Positions 9,401 through 20,129 of a stretch of DNA of 64,000 bases are shown piece after piece (within the stretch, counting starts at the first letter, position 1; every line of letters begins with the position of its first letter). The notes under the pieces were generated by a model, which was not told where the DNA came from, ran no database searches, and saw only the letters and a program-made list of their open reading frames with translations. The position numbers and the translations under genes were made by a program. The DNA is from Actinernus sp. WN-2022 (taxonomy: Eukaryota; Cnidaria; Anthozoa; Actiniaria; Actinernidae), in contig JAOWCC010000936.1 in assembly GCA_030867875.1 (NCBI GenBank), positions 80,385,032 through 80,449,031 on the forward strand, given 5' to 3'.

Positions 9401-12400
9401 ATTTGGTACACCTAGTACAGATCACGTGACATAGGACGCTTTCCATTTACGCGAACTGATTGGTCTGATCGGCCAGTTCTTAAATGGAACGTGTGAGTTC
9501 TGATAACTGGTCCAGTCAGTACCTAGAACTGATGCGTTCTATTTAAGAACTTGCCCATCAGACCAGTCGGTAGGTTCGCATAAATGGAAAGCGCCCTAAG
9601 AATGTTGTTTCATGTGCTCGCGGGGAAAGCGCCAAGCTCATTGAAGCTAGAGGTATAAACAGACACTACATGGATCTTTTGTTTTTTTTTATTAGATAGA
9701 ACAGCTAACAATACAGCAGTAATGGACATGGTTAGGGTAATACAAAACTTGAAATGTTTGAGCCAATGTTAATTAGTTGTAAGTGTTAAGCTCTTTGGTA
9801 ATACTATTGTTAGTTTAGCATAACCCAGCCGCCGTCTATTGGCAAACTCGGCATCTGATTGGCTGGCCAGACGCCGTCTATTGATTGACAGTCAATCATG
9901 CGCTCACTTCAGCCAAAAATCACTTTTTAAAAACGTTTTTCTCGATCGCTCAGTTGATAGAATGGTAGCCTGGTTATGCTCTCTAGCTCACTCATCATTG
10001 AGCAATATTCTCCAAACATTAACATCATTATGTATAACTTAAAGTTCAAGGAATATTGTTCGTACAATTATAAATTCTTCTAAATAATCATATTTATCAT
10101 AGTATTGAATCGAAAATCAGCAAATCCTGGTGACAAATTATTTTAAGAACAGTCCTTACCCTATCTGTATGTTTATAATGGTGTTTGTAACCTTATTTAC
10201 AGGTTGACAAAGAAGCCCTTTCTTTGATGTCAGAGAAAGAAATGGAAGAGATGGGATTAATGAAAGGAGATCGTTTGAAAATCAGCTCGTTTGTGCGAAG
10301 AAATGGAAAGAGCGATATCGAGAAGAACAATGTGGAGACACGTTTAAAAAGGCTTAAAAGCCTCCTGCAGGGACGTGGAACAAAGCGATCACATACCGGT
10401 GAAACGGCTCAAATCAAGAAAAATGAAGCTCGTAAATCGTCACTTAAAATCGAGTTTGGGTGGAAACACTTTTGCCAAAAGACTAACCGGTACGTCCAGA
10501 AAAAAAAGAATAATGGAGGAGGAACGCGTACCGTCGATGTCAACAAGGAAGCCACGGTAGAAGAGTGTTTAAAAATTGCAAAGGATCTGTTCTTTCCAGA
10601 AGGTCAAAGCCCGGTGGGAAAGGCAAGTGACATGATGATGGATATTGGAAATTATAACGGCGTCCAATTAGAAGCTGATGTTCTCTTTACTGCACAAAAA
10701 TACAAAGTGTCAACTGGATTCCACTCTCCTCGTTTGTATCTGCTTACGAAGCTACTCGAAGATCTATTCTACGACACATCAAGTGATGATGGCGAACTGG
10801 CAAAGTCTGTCTTTTCAGTGACAGAGCGTGAAGAGAGATTTCTTTATAGCGACGGACTTATTGGAACATCGGTTGAGCGTCAAACGTTTTTTTGACGACC
10901 TTCAGAAGGAAGTGGATGCTTCAATTGCTAGTGATAAGGAAAAGCAGAAAACTAAGTTGCAATTGCAGACTGAAGTCGAGAAGGCGAAAGAAGAAGCTGC
11001 AGCGTTGGAGGACCTTCGTCGGTCAAGAGAGCTTCTAGTTTATGACGAACCTCATAAGGGAGAACCGCACGTTGTTGTCTCGGTACGACACATAAGCCTA
11101 GGAAGAATTACAAGAAAATTTCGTCCTAGTGCGGAAATGTTAGCAGTCTATGACTGGGTTGGATCACGGGTTTCCCTTCCTCGGCATTTTTCGTTGTCTG
11201 TTAAACCAGGTAATATAATATATCCTGACGAGAGCTTGGAAAACGTAAAGGGGTATACATTGTGTATGATAAAGGAAGATGCGCCAGTTCAGTTGTCAGA
11301 GGATGACAATGAAATACGTCTGTTTGACGGTCAATCGACGGAGGGTGATGTAGAAGACACAGTTGTAGTTATCGACGATAAAGGAGATTTTCAGGACAAG
11401 GACACCACCAAAGAACAGGATTACAAAGCAGATGCAATTGTAAGAGCTTTATCCATCGATAATGTCCCGCTCCTGCCAATTTCAGAACCACCACCATCAC
11501 AATTGCTACAGGAGGATGAAGGCGAACCTCTAGAAGTAAAGGATTTGGAGAGTTGTAAAGGAGCAATCGAAGAGAAACGTCAAAAGCAGAAGGCCACATT
11601 AGATGGATGTGAATATGTAATAGTATCTCGACATGACATCATCAAGGACCTAATCAACCTGTACCAAAATGCAGACATGTTACTGAAGAATGTAGACTTC
11701 TCCTTTAAAGACGAATATGGCAGTGGTGATGGCGTACAGAGAGAGGTATATTCAGAGTTTTGGGACTCCTTCGTGCAGCAATACTGTGAAGGCTCTTCAC
11801 AATTTGCACTTTGCATCTCCCCAGCTTTGCAGACAGAGGATTATACATCGCTGGGGAGAATAATTACGCACCAATTTGTTCAATTGGGAAGTTTTCCATT
11901 ACAAATTGCCGAGGCACAGGTGCAGCAAGTAATATGCAACGAAGTCACCGATTACTGCCTTTTGAACACCTTTTTAAAATTGTTACCAGAGAAAGAGTCC
12001 GACACAGTAATGTCAGCCATTGTTGGAGAGAAGTCTTTCCCTATTAATGATGTTATCGACATCCTGTCCAGCTTTGGATCGACAACCCTTCCAACTAAAT
12101 ACAACATTCGTAAGATTATTGTCGACACAGCCAGATCAGAATTGATCTGCAAGCCTTATCTTGCACTAATGAAACTTAAAGAAGGAATGGGACATTTCTG
12201 GTCAAGTTTCAATTGCAAGGAACTCAGTGCACTCTATGCACTTTCTACACCGACTTCTGCAAACGTGATTAGTTCTCTCCAGTGTAGCCCTTGTGATAAT
12301 GATGAGCAACGTGTGTACACTTGGCTTTGTCGTTACATCAACTCGATTGATGGTAGAATGCTACGAAGATTTCTTCGTTTCTGTACAGCCACAGACATCG

Positions 12401-12582
12401 TTCTCCCGGGTGTTTCAATTGCTGTACGATTTGAGAATATGCTAGAGATTGCCATGCGCCCTCTCGCACGCACATGTTTTGGAGTTCTCACACTACCCAA
12501 AAACTACCAGAGATTCACTCAAATGCGAGGGCAACTGGATTATTATCTTCAGAACAAGGAACTGTGGGATCTGGAGGACTAA
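6466..12582 (+). CDS. SAM / UBX-like / HECT-type E3 ubiquitin ligase-like protein carried by the transposon
   Basis: Three exons are inferred: 6466-6522, 6684-6749 and 10203-12582, all phase 0 with GTAAGT, CAG/GTAAGC and ACAG borders. The start ATGGCGGCC has a good Kozak context. Of about 830 residues, 20-74 form a SAM domain (SRFFKEIG ... KISSFVRR) assembled across exons 2 and 3. A conserved-looking stretch follows (LFFPEGQSPVGKASDMM), then a Glu/Lys-rich coiled segment. Residues near 328-400 look like a UBX or other ubiquitin-like fold (RHISLGRITRKFRPS ... VYDWV). The C-terminal 300 residues resemble a HECT domain, ending in RTCFGVLTLPKNY with the candidate thioester cysteine at 12475-12477. 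The frame breaks once at a run of seven T (10887-10893); six T would keep it open. Ubiquitin-ligase activity is inferred from the HECT end only. Confidence 0.75.
6750..10202 (+). other. Second intron of the SAM/HECT gene
   Basis: A 3.45-kb intron bounded by GTAAGC and TTTACAG. It holds a poly-C/poly-A tract (8412-8444), a short hairpin around AATTTGCACCGGGGAGTGCAAATT (8949-8972) and a foldback MITE (9432-9598). No supported coding sequence was found in the rest. Confidence 0.5.
9432..9598. mobile_element. Foldback MITE, 167 bp
   Basis: The two halves are inverted copies: TAGGACGCTTTCCATTTA at the left and its near-complement TAAATGGAAAGCGCCCTA at the right, with arms of about 65 bp (GACCAGTC, AGTTCTTAAAT and so on). 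No transposase. The superfamily is not clear. Confidence 0.75.
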
Positions 12583-12944
12583 GTAAACACAGAGACTGAT
12601 TCTTAGTGGATAACTTGTAGTGCAGCGTAGATCAACAGCTCTCCATGGTATCGTTTTGTTCCTGAACTCTCCAATAATTATTTTAATTGAACGAATGTTT
12701 AAGGGGATAGTGAGAAACTCAGAAACTGCCACAATATGCCAATGTCTTTGTTATTATGTACGTGACACTAGTACAAGGTTAAAAGGTTTTGACTTTTAAT
12801 TCAAGTATTGCCAGTTTTAACGACTAAATATATTACCTCCTCAGTCCTGATAACGGCGCCATGCCAAACAAATATTTTAGGTATCCACAGGGGAAAACTG
12901 CCGCCAGCTAATAAAGTAGATGATACCCCTGACCATCACATATT
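12583..12944. other. 3' flank of the SAM/HECT gene
   Basis: Begins just after the TAA stop. An AATAAA lies near 12909, 330 bp downstream, and is the only candidate polyA signal seen. No other gene. Confidence 0.35.
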
Positions 12945-13313
12945 AGGGACCTTACGCAACCAGGACTGCGACGACAGTGACGACGGGAGGTAGAAAAGTG
13001 TTTTCTCCCGAAATCTGGTGTTTACTAGTTCCTTTATTCACTTTTAATTACGTTTCACAACCAGGTCTTCGAAAAATATGATAAGCATAAAATTTTGCTC
13101 ACGCCGAACGAAAAACAGAGTGATTTACTTTCTTACGTTTGCGTTCTCTTGTTAAACGTAAACTTTGGGGTTTTCACGTTGTGTTTTTGCAGACAACGGT
13201 TGAAATGTAGGCGACTGCGTGCATTTTCACGTGCAGTTATTGTATTTTGTAATTAAGGGTATTGTTTTATGCCGTCGTCCTGGACGTTGCCGTCCTGGTT
13301 GCGTAAGATCCCT
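12945..13313. mobile_element. MITE with TIR AGGGACCTTACGCAACC
   Basis: Left end AGGGACCTTACGCAACCAGG, right end CCTGGTTGCGTAAGATCCCT, about 25 bp of inverted similarity continuing through the GACGACGG-type sequence. The interior has no coding capacity. The target duplication is uncertain. Confidence 0.75.
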
Positions 13314-13580
13314 ATTGTTTTGGACATGACGGCGTTATCGGCAAAGAGGTCTATTTGCTCGTTCAGTTCAGCATGAAGTATTATATTCTTCAAGGATATG
13401 TTGCGCTTCAGTCTTCGCTCAAACCTACTCCAGCGCGCCGAGTTTTCGAGCTCTAAGAAAGCAACTATTCAAATCTGTTTATTTTAGAAAAAGCTAAAAG
13501 AGATTTCAGGAAAGAGACAAAAAGACTACTGAGGGTGCAACTTTTTCCATGTTCTTCATTGCGTTTGTATCTATACACCG

Positions 13581-14049
13581 TATTCGCAGGTGCTGATTTT
13601 CGAGATCAGCAAACTGTGAATGTCACTACTGCCATTCTCAATGAGCACTTATGGATAAAAAATTTTGCAAAGTTTTAATAGTGTATAATGAAATCCCGAA
13701 AATTATTAAGGATGGGACTTATAGACTTTTGTATGGGATTTTGCGATCATGCGTACACAACCTCGTTTTGATGTTTTCTCAGATTCAACAAGGTCAACTA
13801 CGTAGTGAAAATATAATTTCATTTTCAAACTAGCTTCTACATCCTCTTTTAGAGGAGAGTTATTTCTCATTAAAACTTTTAACTTTAACAAGCAAAATAG
13901 GTGTACACAAAACTGCAAAATTATAAATTCCATCCTCAATACATTTTCGAAATTTCTTCCTATACTTTTAAAATTTTCCATGCAGTGGTTATTTTTACGT
14001 TAATTAGAGATCCCAGTTTGCTGATCTCAAAAATCAGCACGTGTGAATA
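13581..14049. mobile_element. MITE with 36-bp TIRs (GTGCTGATTTTYGAGATCAGC)
   Basis: 13581-13616 and 14014-14049 are inverted copies (TATTCRCASGTGCTGATTTT ... GATCAGCAAACTG). Each TIR has an internal small palindrome (GCTGAT ... ATCAGC). The middle is AT-rich with no supported gene. Confidence 0.75.
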
Positions 14050-14061
14050 ATTAACAATTAG

Positions 14062-14325
14062 ACCTGTAGCCCTCATGGGCTACGAGTCAATAGCCCATGA
14101 GGCGCAGAGGTCTAATTGCTTTAGTATAAACTAACTAGTCTGACAGTAGAAAATAATAGAAAGAAACAAATTGAAGTTGAATTTTTTTTATTATTTCGTG
14201 AAAATGCGTGCGGTTTTTCTCTACCATGGGCTATCACAAATAGACCTATAGTAGTGTAGCCAAGCCAATCAGAATGCAGGATTTGTAATATAACACTAGT
14301 TGGTTTATACTAAGGTCTATTAGGA
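14062..14325. mobile_element. Foldback repeat with nested hairpins
   Basis: Outer arms TTTAGTATAAACTAACTAG (14119) and CTAGTTGGTTTATACTAA (14298-14315) are inverted. The left arm also carries a hairpin of its own (CCTCATGGGCTA ... TAGCCCATGAGG, flanked by ATTAGACCT/AGGTCTAAT). Likely one or two nested MITEs. Confidence 0.55.
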
Positions 14326-15433
14326 AATGGCTCCTGGGTGTATTAACAATATTGTAATGCACTGTTAGACATATTTTTCCAAATTGTTCGTTTAAAGTCT
14401 ATTTACATTTTATCCATAATCGACCATAAGCTTTAACGTTATATTGAATTCCATGTTTTGAATTTATTCTGATAGCCGAATCAGAATTCGTTAGGTTTTT
14501 CCAGCAAAACTCGAGAATATTCCTTGTTATATCCTGCTGTAGTCTGTAATTGTTGTGTTCGTTTGGACATCAGTTTGACGTCGAGGTCAGTCAAAGAGTG
14601 AACGCCAACCAATCGTAATGAAACTTGCGGAAATCTAAATTACTAGCGAGTAAAGAGCATAATAGTTCAACTCTGTACCTATAGGATTTCTTTGCTTTTA
14701 CTCAGTGATGTGATTGGTTCTCGTTCCTTGATTGACCACCATTGTATTAAACTCAGCTGCTAAAATTATAGCTTTGGCTAAGTTCAGTGCACTGAATCGA
14801 GCCACGTTATATCGTTGTAAGTATATCACTTTGTAATCCTTGCAATGCCAACACTACTTACACAGAAACCATGCGGTATTTTTCAGTGACACGTTACTGA
14901 ATATCATCAGAGGATAAAACGACGTAGTCGTGCATCTTAATTAAGGATAGAGCTAATAAATAAAGCAGATGTTTTCAAAAGCTATGATTTGGAAATTATT
15001 TTATTTTCAGACGGTTTATGAATAAAAAAATTTTTTTTTTTGTCAATTCTCTGTTTTGATGAAGATCAGGTAAAGAAAGCAACATCTTTTATTTCTATAC
15101 GCCTAACCTCGTTAGAATTTGGAAACGGCGTTTTCAGATTGCAAAAACGTAACCAGAAGGCGTTAACTCTATCAGTGGTCCAGTCGATTCCCACCCCCTC
15201 CACCTACACACAAAAAATGGTTTTCAATCGGACTTTTAAAGAAATAATAATACTCACTTTTGTGATTAACCCATTTTTACATGGTATAAACCACGTTTCT
15301 GTAGCTCTTCATTCAACAGAAGTAGTTTGGTTTACCAGCAGTCTGTTCGATGCTGGTACTAACACCTCCATGTACGCAAAATAGAAAAATTCAGGTAACA
15401 ACAATATTTTCTTCCCGTCAAGCATTATATATG
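14326..15433. other. Space between the two convergent transposon genes
   Basis: AT-rich, no recognised gene. A poly-T run of ten lies at about 15031-15040. This is the 3' side of both genes, so any polyA signals would lie here, but none is convincing. Confidence 0.4.
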
Positions 15434-16705
15434 TTATATATCGTCTATGTCTAGCAACAGCTGACGGTAAAGAAGTAATGCTTCTTCTGTGTCGCGAGGG
15501 ATTCTTAGATCATTCTCATTCATTATAATTTGGGCCATCTCGACAAATTCCTCTGAACACTTTGGGCGTCTTTCACAGCACAATCCCTCTGCGACCTCCA
15601 TGTCTTCCTCGAAGACAGTTGTCTTATAGTCAAGAGTTTCTAAAACCTCGGGAATAAAATACAGGATATCTGGCCTGCCCGGAGGGGAATCGGCGTTTTT
15701 CGATGGTCTGATCCTGTGCAAATTCCAGTTAGTTGCTATCTTGTGTAATTCTTCTTGTAGCAGATCCATAAAACAAAACTTTAAGCATTCTACTTGGATC
15801 AAATCGACATCGCTAAATTCCCCCGAATCTCTCATGTCCTTGAAGAAATCGATCCACCAACCGGTTTCACTTTTGCGAAGGAAGGACCACCATGCTTCTA
15901 TTCTTTGATTGGAAACAGACTTACCGTACATGAAACTCTTTTCTCCTGCAAAACTGTCACTTCCATCTCGTCTGAAATATCTCTGAATAGCTGCAACGTT
16001 TACATTTTCAGTGCCTGCGTCGCCGCGCACGATGCACGGCACCCCACCAACTTGTCGCGCTGTATCAATGTAATACTGAGCAATTACCTTAGGATCATTG
16101 TTTGTTGAGCCAACTTCAAGCCATAAGATTCTTCTACTGTATCCATCGATGCCTCCATGGATACAGAAGCCAAATGGTTTCAGCTTATCGTAGCCGTCTA
16201 TATGCCAAATGTAGTTAGGTCCTTTTGCTTTGTATTTTCTACGTTTAAGTTTTCTTTTAGAGCGAATTTCTACTCCCTCTGGATCCACAACTTTTAAGAT
16301 TTTCCTAACAGTTTCCCTGTCTACATTGAGACCGTGATTAATTATCAATCTCTGATGCATCTGACGATAGCCTACCCGATTTCCACTCCCTGTTAGTTCT
16401 TTTCCTACGGCATCGATAATACTATTCACATCACTTCGACGTCCTCTCCTTCGCAGTCCCATATCCCTCAGTATTCTCTTCAGCTGCCGCACACTTAAAA
16501 TGACACCATGCACAAGCAAAAGAAAAGCTAGTATTTCGGCGTAATCTAAACCTAAATTGAAATATTCTCTAACAAGTAGCTCTCGCTGGTCATTCGCGAT
16601 GCCTTCGATACTTGGAATATAGCTTGGCAAAACCGATAAACACAGCTTGAAGCGTACCAAGCACAAATAAAGTACAACTAGGAAGTAGGTGACTGTCCAC
16701 GCCAT
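15434..16705 (-). CDS. Integrase-core (DDE) transposase of the 12.3-kb transposon
   Basis: Predicted to cut and join the element's ends in the nucleus. The frame is open for 423 residues from an ATG at 16705 in good context (AAAGATGGCG); an in-frame ATG at 16759 lies inside the 14-bp array and looks fortuitous. Residues 40-150 hold a helix-turn-helix-like part (LSVRQLKRILRDMGLRRRG, then GYRQMHQRL). The core has the three acidic residues D170 (IWHIDGYDKL), D229 (CIVRGDAGTEN) and E270 (SNQRIEAWW). This pattern resembles IS3-type and retroviral integrase cores more than hAT or piggyBac. No frameshift or stop is visible, so it may be intact. Residues 3-30 are unusually hydrophobic for a nuclear protein. 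Confidence 0.85.
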   Translation of the reverse strand: MAWTVTYFLVVLYLCLVRFKLCLSVLPSYIPSIEGIANDQRELLVREYFNLGLDYAEILAFLLLVHGVILSVRQLKRILRDMGLRRRGRRSDVNSIIDAVGKELTGSGNRVGYRQMHQRLIINHGLNVDRETVRKILKVVDPEGVEIRSKRKLKRRKYKAKGPNYIWHIDGYDKLKPFGFCIHGGIDGYSRRILWLEVGSTNNDPKVIAQYYIDTARQVGGVPCIVRGDAGTENVNVAAIQRYFRRDGSDSFAGEKSFMYGKSVSNQRIEAWWSFLRKSETGWWIDFFKDMRDSGEFSDVDLIQVECLKFCFMDLLQEELHKIATNWNLHRIRPSKNADSPPGRPDILYFIPEVLETLDYKTTVFEEDMEVAEGLCCERRPKCSEEFVEMAQIIMNENDLRIPRDTEEALLLYRQLLLDIDDI

Positions 16706-16740
16706 CTTTGCTACAGACAAGAAGACCTCGTGTACAGTTA

Positions 16741-17535
16741 AGCAACTCGGGATTAGCAATTCGGGATTAGCAATTCGGGATTAGCAACTCGGGATTAGCA
16801 ACTCGGGATTAGCAACTCGGGATTAGCAACTCGGGATTAAGAACTCGGGATTTGGAACTCGGGATTAGCAACTCGAGATTAAGAACTCGGGATTAGCAAC
16901 TCGGGATTAGCAACTCGGGATTATATTAGCAACTCTGGATTAGCAACTCGAGATTAAGAACTCGGGATTAGCAACTCGGGATTAGCAACTCGAGATTAGC
17001 AACTCGGGATTAGCAACTCGGGATTTGGAACTCGGGATTAGGAACTCGGGATTAGGAACTCGGGATTAGGAACTCGGGATTTGCAACTCGGGATTAGCAA
17101 CTCGGGATTATATTAGCAACTCGGGATTAGCAACTCGGGATTAGCAAATCGGGATTAGCAACTCGGGATTAGCAACTCGGGATTTGCAACTCGGGATTAG
17201 CAACTCGGGATTATATTAGCAACTCGGGATTAGCAACTCGGGATTAGCAACTCGGGATTAGCAACTCGGGATTTGCAACTCGGGATTTGCAACTCGGGAT
17301 TTGGAACTCGGGATTTGGAACTCGGGATTTGGAACTCGGGATTTGGAACTCGGGATTTGGAACTCGGGATTAAGAACTCGGGATTTGGAACTCGGGATTA
17401 AGAACTCGGGATTTGGAACTCGGGATTACCAACTCGGGATTAAGAACTTTTTCTTAATTTTTTCCAAAAAAAAAGTTTTTTTTCCCTAAAAATTTTTTTT
17501 TTTAAAAAAAAACTCGGGATTTCAAAAAAAAAAAA
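16741..17535. repeat. Right 14-bp array (inverted; AGCAACTCGGGATT)n
   Basis: About 50 units, more than twice the left array, with variant classes (TTTGGAACTC, TTAAGAACTC, TTATATTAGCAACTC) arranged in local blocks, as expected from unequal exchange or slippage. Its inner edge lies about 35 bp upstream (minus strand) of the likely transposase start. Confidence 0.95.
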
Positions 17536-17770
17536 TCGTTTTTTTAAGCCACCGTAATTAAGCGTATTTTGGTTGAAAATATTATTGAGCCAGTATGAGA
17601 TAACGATTCATGCGCTTTCAGACTGATTGTCTGGTTTTTGACACAACAGGAGAGGCCCAACAGTGAGTGCCGCGGATATTTTAATTTGTTATCTGTTATC
17701 GAAGCGGTTTATCGTTGCCAGAACGTTGGAAACTTAAGAAGGTATAAAGCATATTTTGGTTCAAATGAGT

Positions 17771-17955
17771 CAACCACTTACCGACAGCTTACCGACAGCT
17801 TACCGACAGCTTACCGACAGCTTACCGACAGCTTACCGACAGCTTACCGACAGCTTACCAACCACTTACCGACCACTTACCGACCACTTACCAACCACTT
17901 ACCGACCACTTACCGACCACTTATCAACCACTTACCGACCACTTACCGACAACGT
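17771..17955. repeat. Right 11-bp array (CTTACCGACAG / CTTACCGACCA)n
   Basis: About 17 units of 11 bp. The inner half is mainly CTTACCGACAG, the outer half CTTACCGACCA with CTTACCAACCA and CTTATCAACCA variants. It ends inside the terminal inverted repeat. Confidence 0.9.
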
Positions 17956-17983
17956 ATTTACGGTGCAACTTGTTCACTTTAGC
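17935..17983. repeat. Right terminal inverted repeat of the 12.3-kb transposon
   Basis: Reverse complement of 5660-5708, ending CAACTTGTTCACTTTAGC. It merges without a break into the 11-bp CTTACCGACAG/CTTACCGACCA array, so the array looks like amplification of the inner part of the repeat. Confidence 0.85.
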
Positions 17984-18479
17984 CGGACTTTAGCCCACTG
18001 AGGATGCAAAACAGCCAAATTTACAGCTATCTCACAAGGGACCAGTAACTCAGACAATTACAATGGCCTTTTCAAAGCCTTCACATGGATTTGGAGATTA
18101 AGTTGACAGTTTGAAATCTACAATGTGTTGTGAAAGTAGGAATGCAACTATTTGCATCAAAATAAACTCCAACAGTGTATCAAATCTTACAGAATGAAAT
18201 TAAATGACATACTGGGGACAACATTCCTTTTTCTCTCTCATTTGCTGAAAATAACAATGATTGCAGTTAGTGTCAGTGCTTATTTCATGCAAATCTTCTC
18301 AGCATTGTATGAAACCAAAAGAGAAAATTATATTAACTGAAACCGTTTCTGATCTAACAAACACTGAGGAAATCAGTGCCATAAATGAGAAACACGAATT
18401 GTGTTACTACATACGTACAGTATGTGTATATAAATACCATCCCGCTAGTTTGGTGCCTTATTTCATCTGATAAACTTTA
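17984..18479. other. Intron flank right of the transposon
   Basis: No gene or clear repeat recognised. AT-rich. Confidence 0.4.
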
Positions 18480-19280
18480 TATACATGTATAAGTCAACGC
18501 TTCGTCCCCTATTCATTCTTCAGAAAAGAGCTTTACATATTATTACATTTTCTAAGTTTGATGCCCATTCCTCCCCCATTTTCAAGCAACTTAATATAAT
18601 TAAAATTAATGATTAAATATTTTGTCTTTTTCGCATACTGCTCTTTTTATGCAACAATTTCACTCAAGAGAACTCCCAGTGACTTTTGATGACTTCTTTC
18701 AGCTTCTTAGCAGTAAACACAAATATAACACCAGACTAGCCTCTCGAAAAAGCTATTACCTCCCCAAAGCTCGCACTAATTACGGAACCTTTAACATTAG
18801 ATTTGTGGGAGTTAAAGTCTGGAATTCTCTTGACTATAGCGACAAACAACTAAGGAGAAACGCTTTCAAAAACAAACTGAGAGCTGATTTTCTATTGCAA
18901 TTATTACTAACTTGCTATTCATCTTGTACCCGCTAGCCACTAGAATATAAAACTTCTCATCGCCACTCTGTTACTTAATATTTCTTTTCTCCTTAATGAC
19001 AGCTTTCCTACGTTCGTTAGTATGTTCATTTTGTCTGTAACTGTGACGTTCTTGTGCTTGTCGTTTTTACTATTAATTGCAAATTAAGTATATTCACGCA
19101 CTCTCCTCTTTCGCACCTTTCTCTGCACATTTATCTTATAAGGGCACCCTAGCTAGATTAGCTTTTTAGTTATTCTAGGGCGCCCGTACCACACACTTTC
19201 TGCTTATTTTCTTATTATTATATAAAACAAAAATGTAAATTGATTGGTACAAATAAATATGTTGTTGTTGTTGTTGTTGT
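18480..19280 (+). mobile_element. 5'-truncated LINE (CR1/L2-like) 3' end
   Basis: A degraded end of a non-LTR reverse transcriptase: STLRPLFILQKRALHIITF, then a shift/stop near 18615, then KYNTRLASRKSYYLPKARTN ... VKVWNSL, which is typical of the region after the RT domain in CR1/L2 elements. The 3' UTR follows to AAATAAATATG(TTG)n ending at 19280, the microsatellite tail of this class. 5' truncation is normal for LINE copies. Confidence 0.75.
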
Positions 19281-19570
19281 ACGTAACTGATCAGGACTAG
19301 CTAAACTTGGACTTAGGGGGGGGGCTGTGTTAGCACTCTGGATGTCACTAATTTAACCCACATTTTTTTATTGGGCAATAAGCAGTAAAACTTCACACCT
19401 CCCTACCGCTTACCACCTACATGTATAACTAGCAGTAGAAACAGCCTATGAAACAGCCTATGATGGTTGTATAACATTTATACCTGCAAACAGTAATACT
19501 CAGTGCATGCCGATTCATTTATTTGGTAAGCCATAATGTGCAGAATAATTTTTGGGATTTCAAAACTCAC

Positions 19571-19732
19571 CTGGTCTACAAACACATGCGTAGCTGTTAA
19601 TCTGGTCAACACACACTTGGGTTTGATTACATGTGTTGTGTACACACTCATCAATGTCATTACCACACCTTGTACCATTGTATCCTAGGGGACATGTGCA
19701 GTTGAAGCCATTCACTCCATCTATACATGTTC
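19571..19732 (-). CDS. Exon with EGF-like repeat (host gene)
   Basis: A 162-bp exon, phase 1 in and phase 1 out: acceptor CATAG at 19733-19737, donor CCAG followed by GTGAGT at 19570. It encodes the second half of one EGF module (GTCIDGVNGFNCTCPLGYNG) and a calcium-binding type module (DIDECVHNTC ... SYACVCRPG). The GNDIDEC linker is the usual Ca-binding start. It follows the exon at 21032-21340 in transcription order, and all three exons here share phase, as in exon-shuffled extracellular proteins. Confidence 0.8.
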
Positions 19733-19788
19733 CTATGAATCACAGATATACATGTAGGGTTTTAATAATTATAGCAAAAAGACAATAT

Positions 19789-20122
19789 CAGGAGCCCATT
19801 ACCAGGAGCGTCCAGATATACTTTATCTGTGAGTCAGCGTATGACCAGATTGAGCTATTTTTAGAATATGGTTCCAGGGTAACTGCCTTCTGACTCCGCT
19901 GCGATCCGTGCATGCTTGCCATCATTATCGAGATTGAGAATGATCTATTATTCTTTGAGGTGATTTACTAACACTGCATTGTACTGAATATTGTTTGATT
20001 GGATTCTTAAAGTGTGGGCACAAGTACTCCCATGAGATATGTTCTAAATATAGCTCAATCCGGTCATATTCTGACTCACAGACTTAGTATGGGAGATGAA
20101 CGCTCCTGGTAATGGGCTCCTA
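19789..20122. mobile_element. 334-bp MITE with 7-bp target duplication ACAATAT
   Basis: The ends CAGGAGCCCATTACCAGGAG and CTCCTGGTAATGGGCTCCTA are inverted. ACAATAT flanks both sides (19782-19788 and 20123-20129). Inner inverted parts (CTGTGAGTCAG ... CTGACTCACAG) extend the pairing. A 7-8 bp duplication suggests a hAT-type element. Confidence 0.7.
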
Positions 20123-20129
20123 ACAATAT

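Larger units (their letters stand above)
5660..17983. mobile_element. 12.3-kb integrase-type DNA transposon with SAM/HECT cargo gene (IS3EU-like, tentative)
   Basis: The ends are inverted copies: GCTAAAGTGAACAAGTTG at 5660 and its reverse complement ending at 17983, with similarity over about 49 bp up to GGTAAGTGGTCGG. Inside each end follow an 11-bp array, an A/T-rich stretch that is also inverted (AATCCCGAG ... AAAAAAACGAT and its complement near 17500-17560) and a 14-bp array. Two convergent genes fill the interior, each starting 25-70 bp inside an array: the SAM/HECT gene (+) and a DDE transposase (-). The transposase resembles retroviral and IS3-type integrase cores, hence the tentative superfamily name. 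No target-site duplication could be fixed. It sits in an intron of the EGF gene and contains several later MITEs. Confidence 0.75.

Noticed and set aside
16706..16759. Upstream in-frame ATG of the transposase
   Set aside because: It lies at the edge of the 14-bp array in a poor context; the ATG at 16705 has a better one (AAAGATGGCG).
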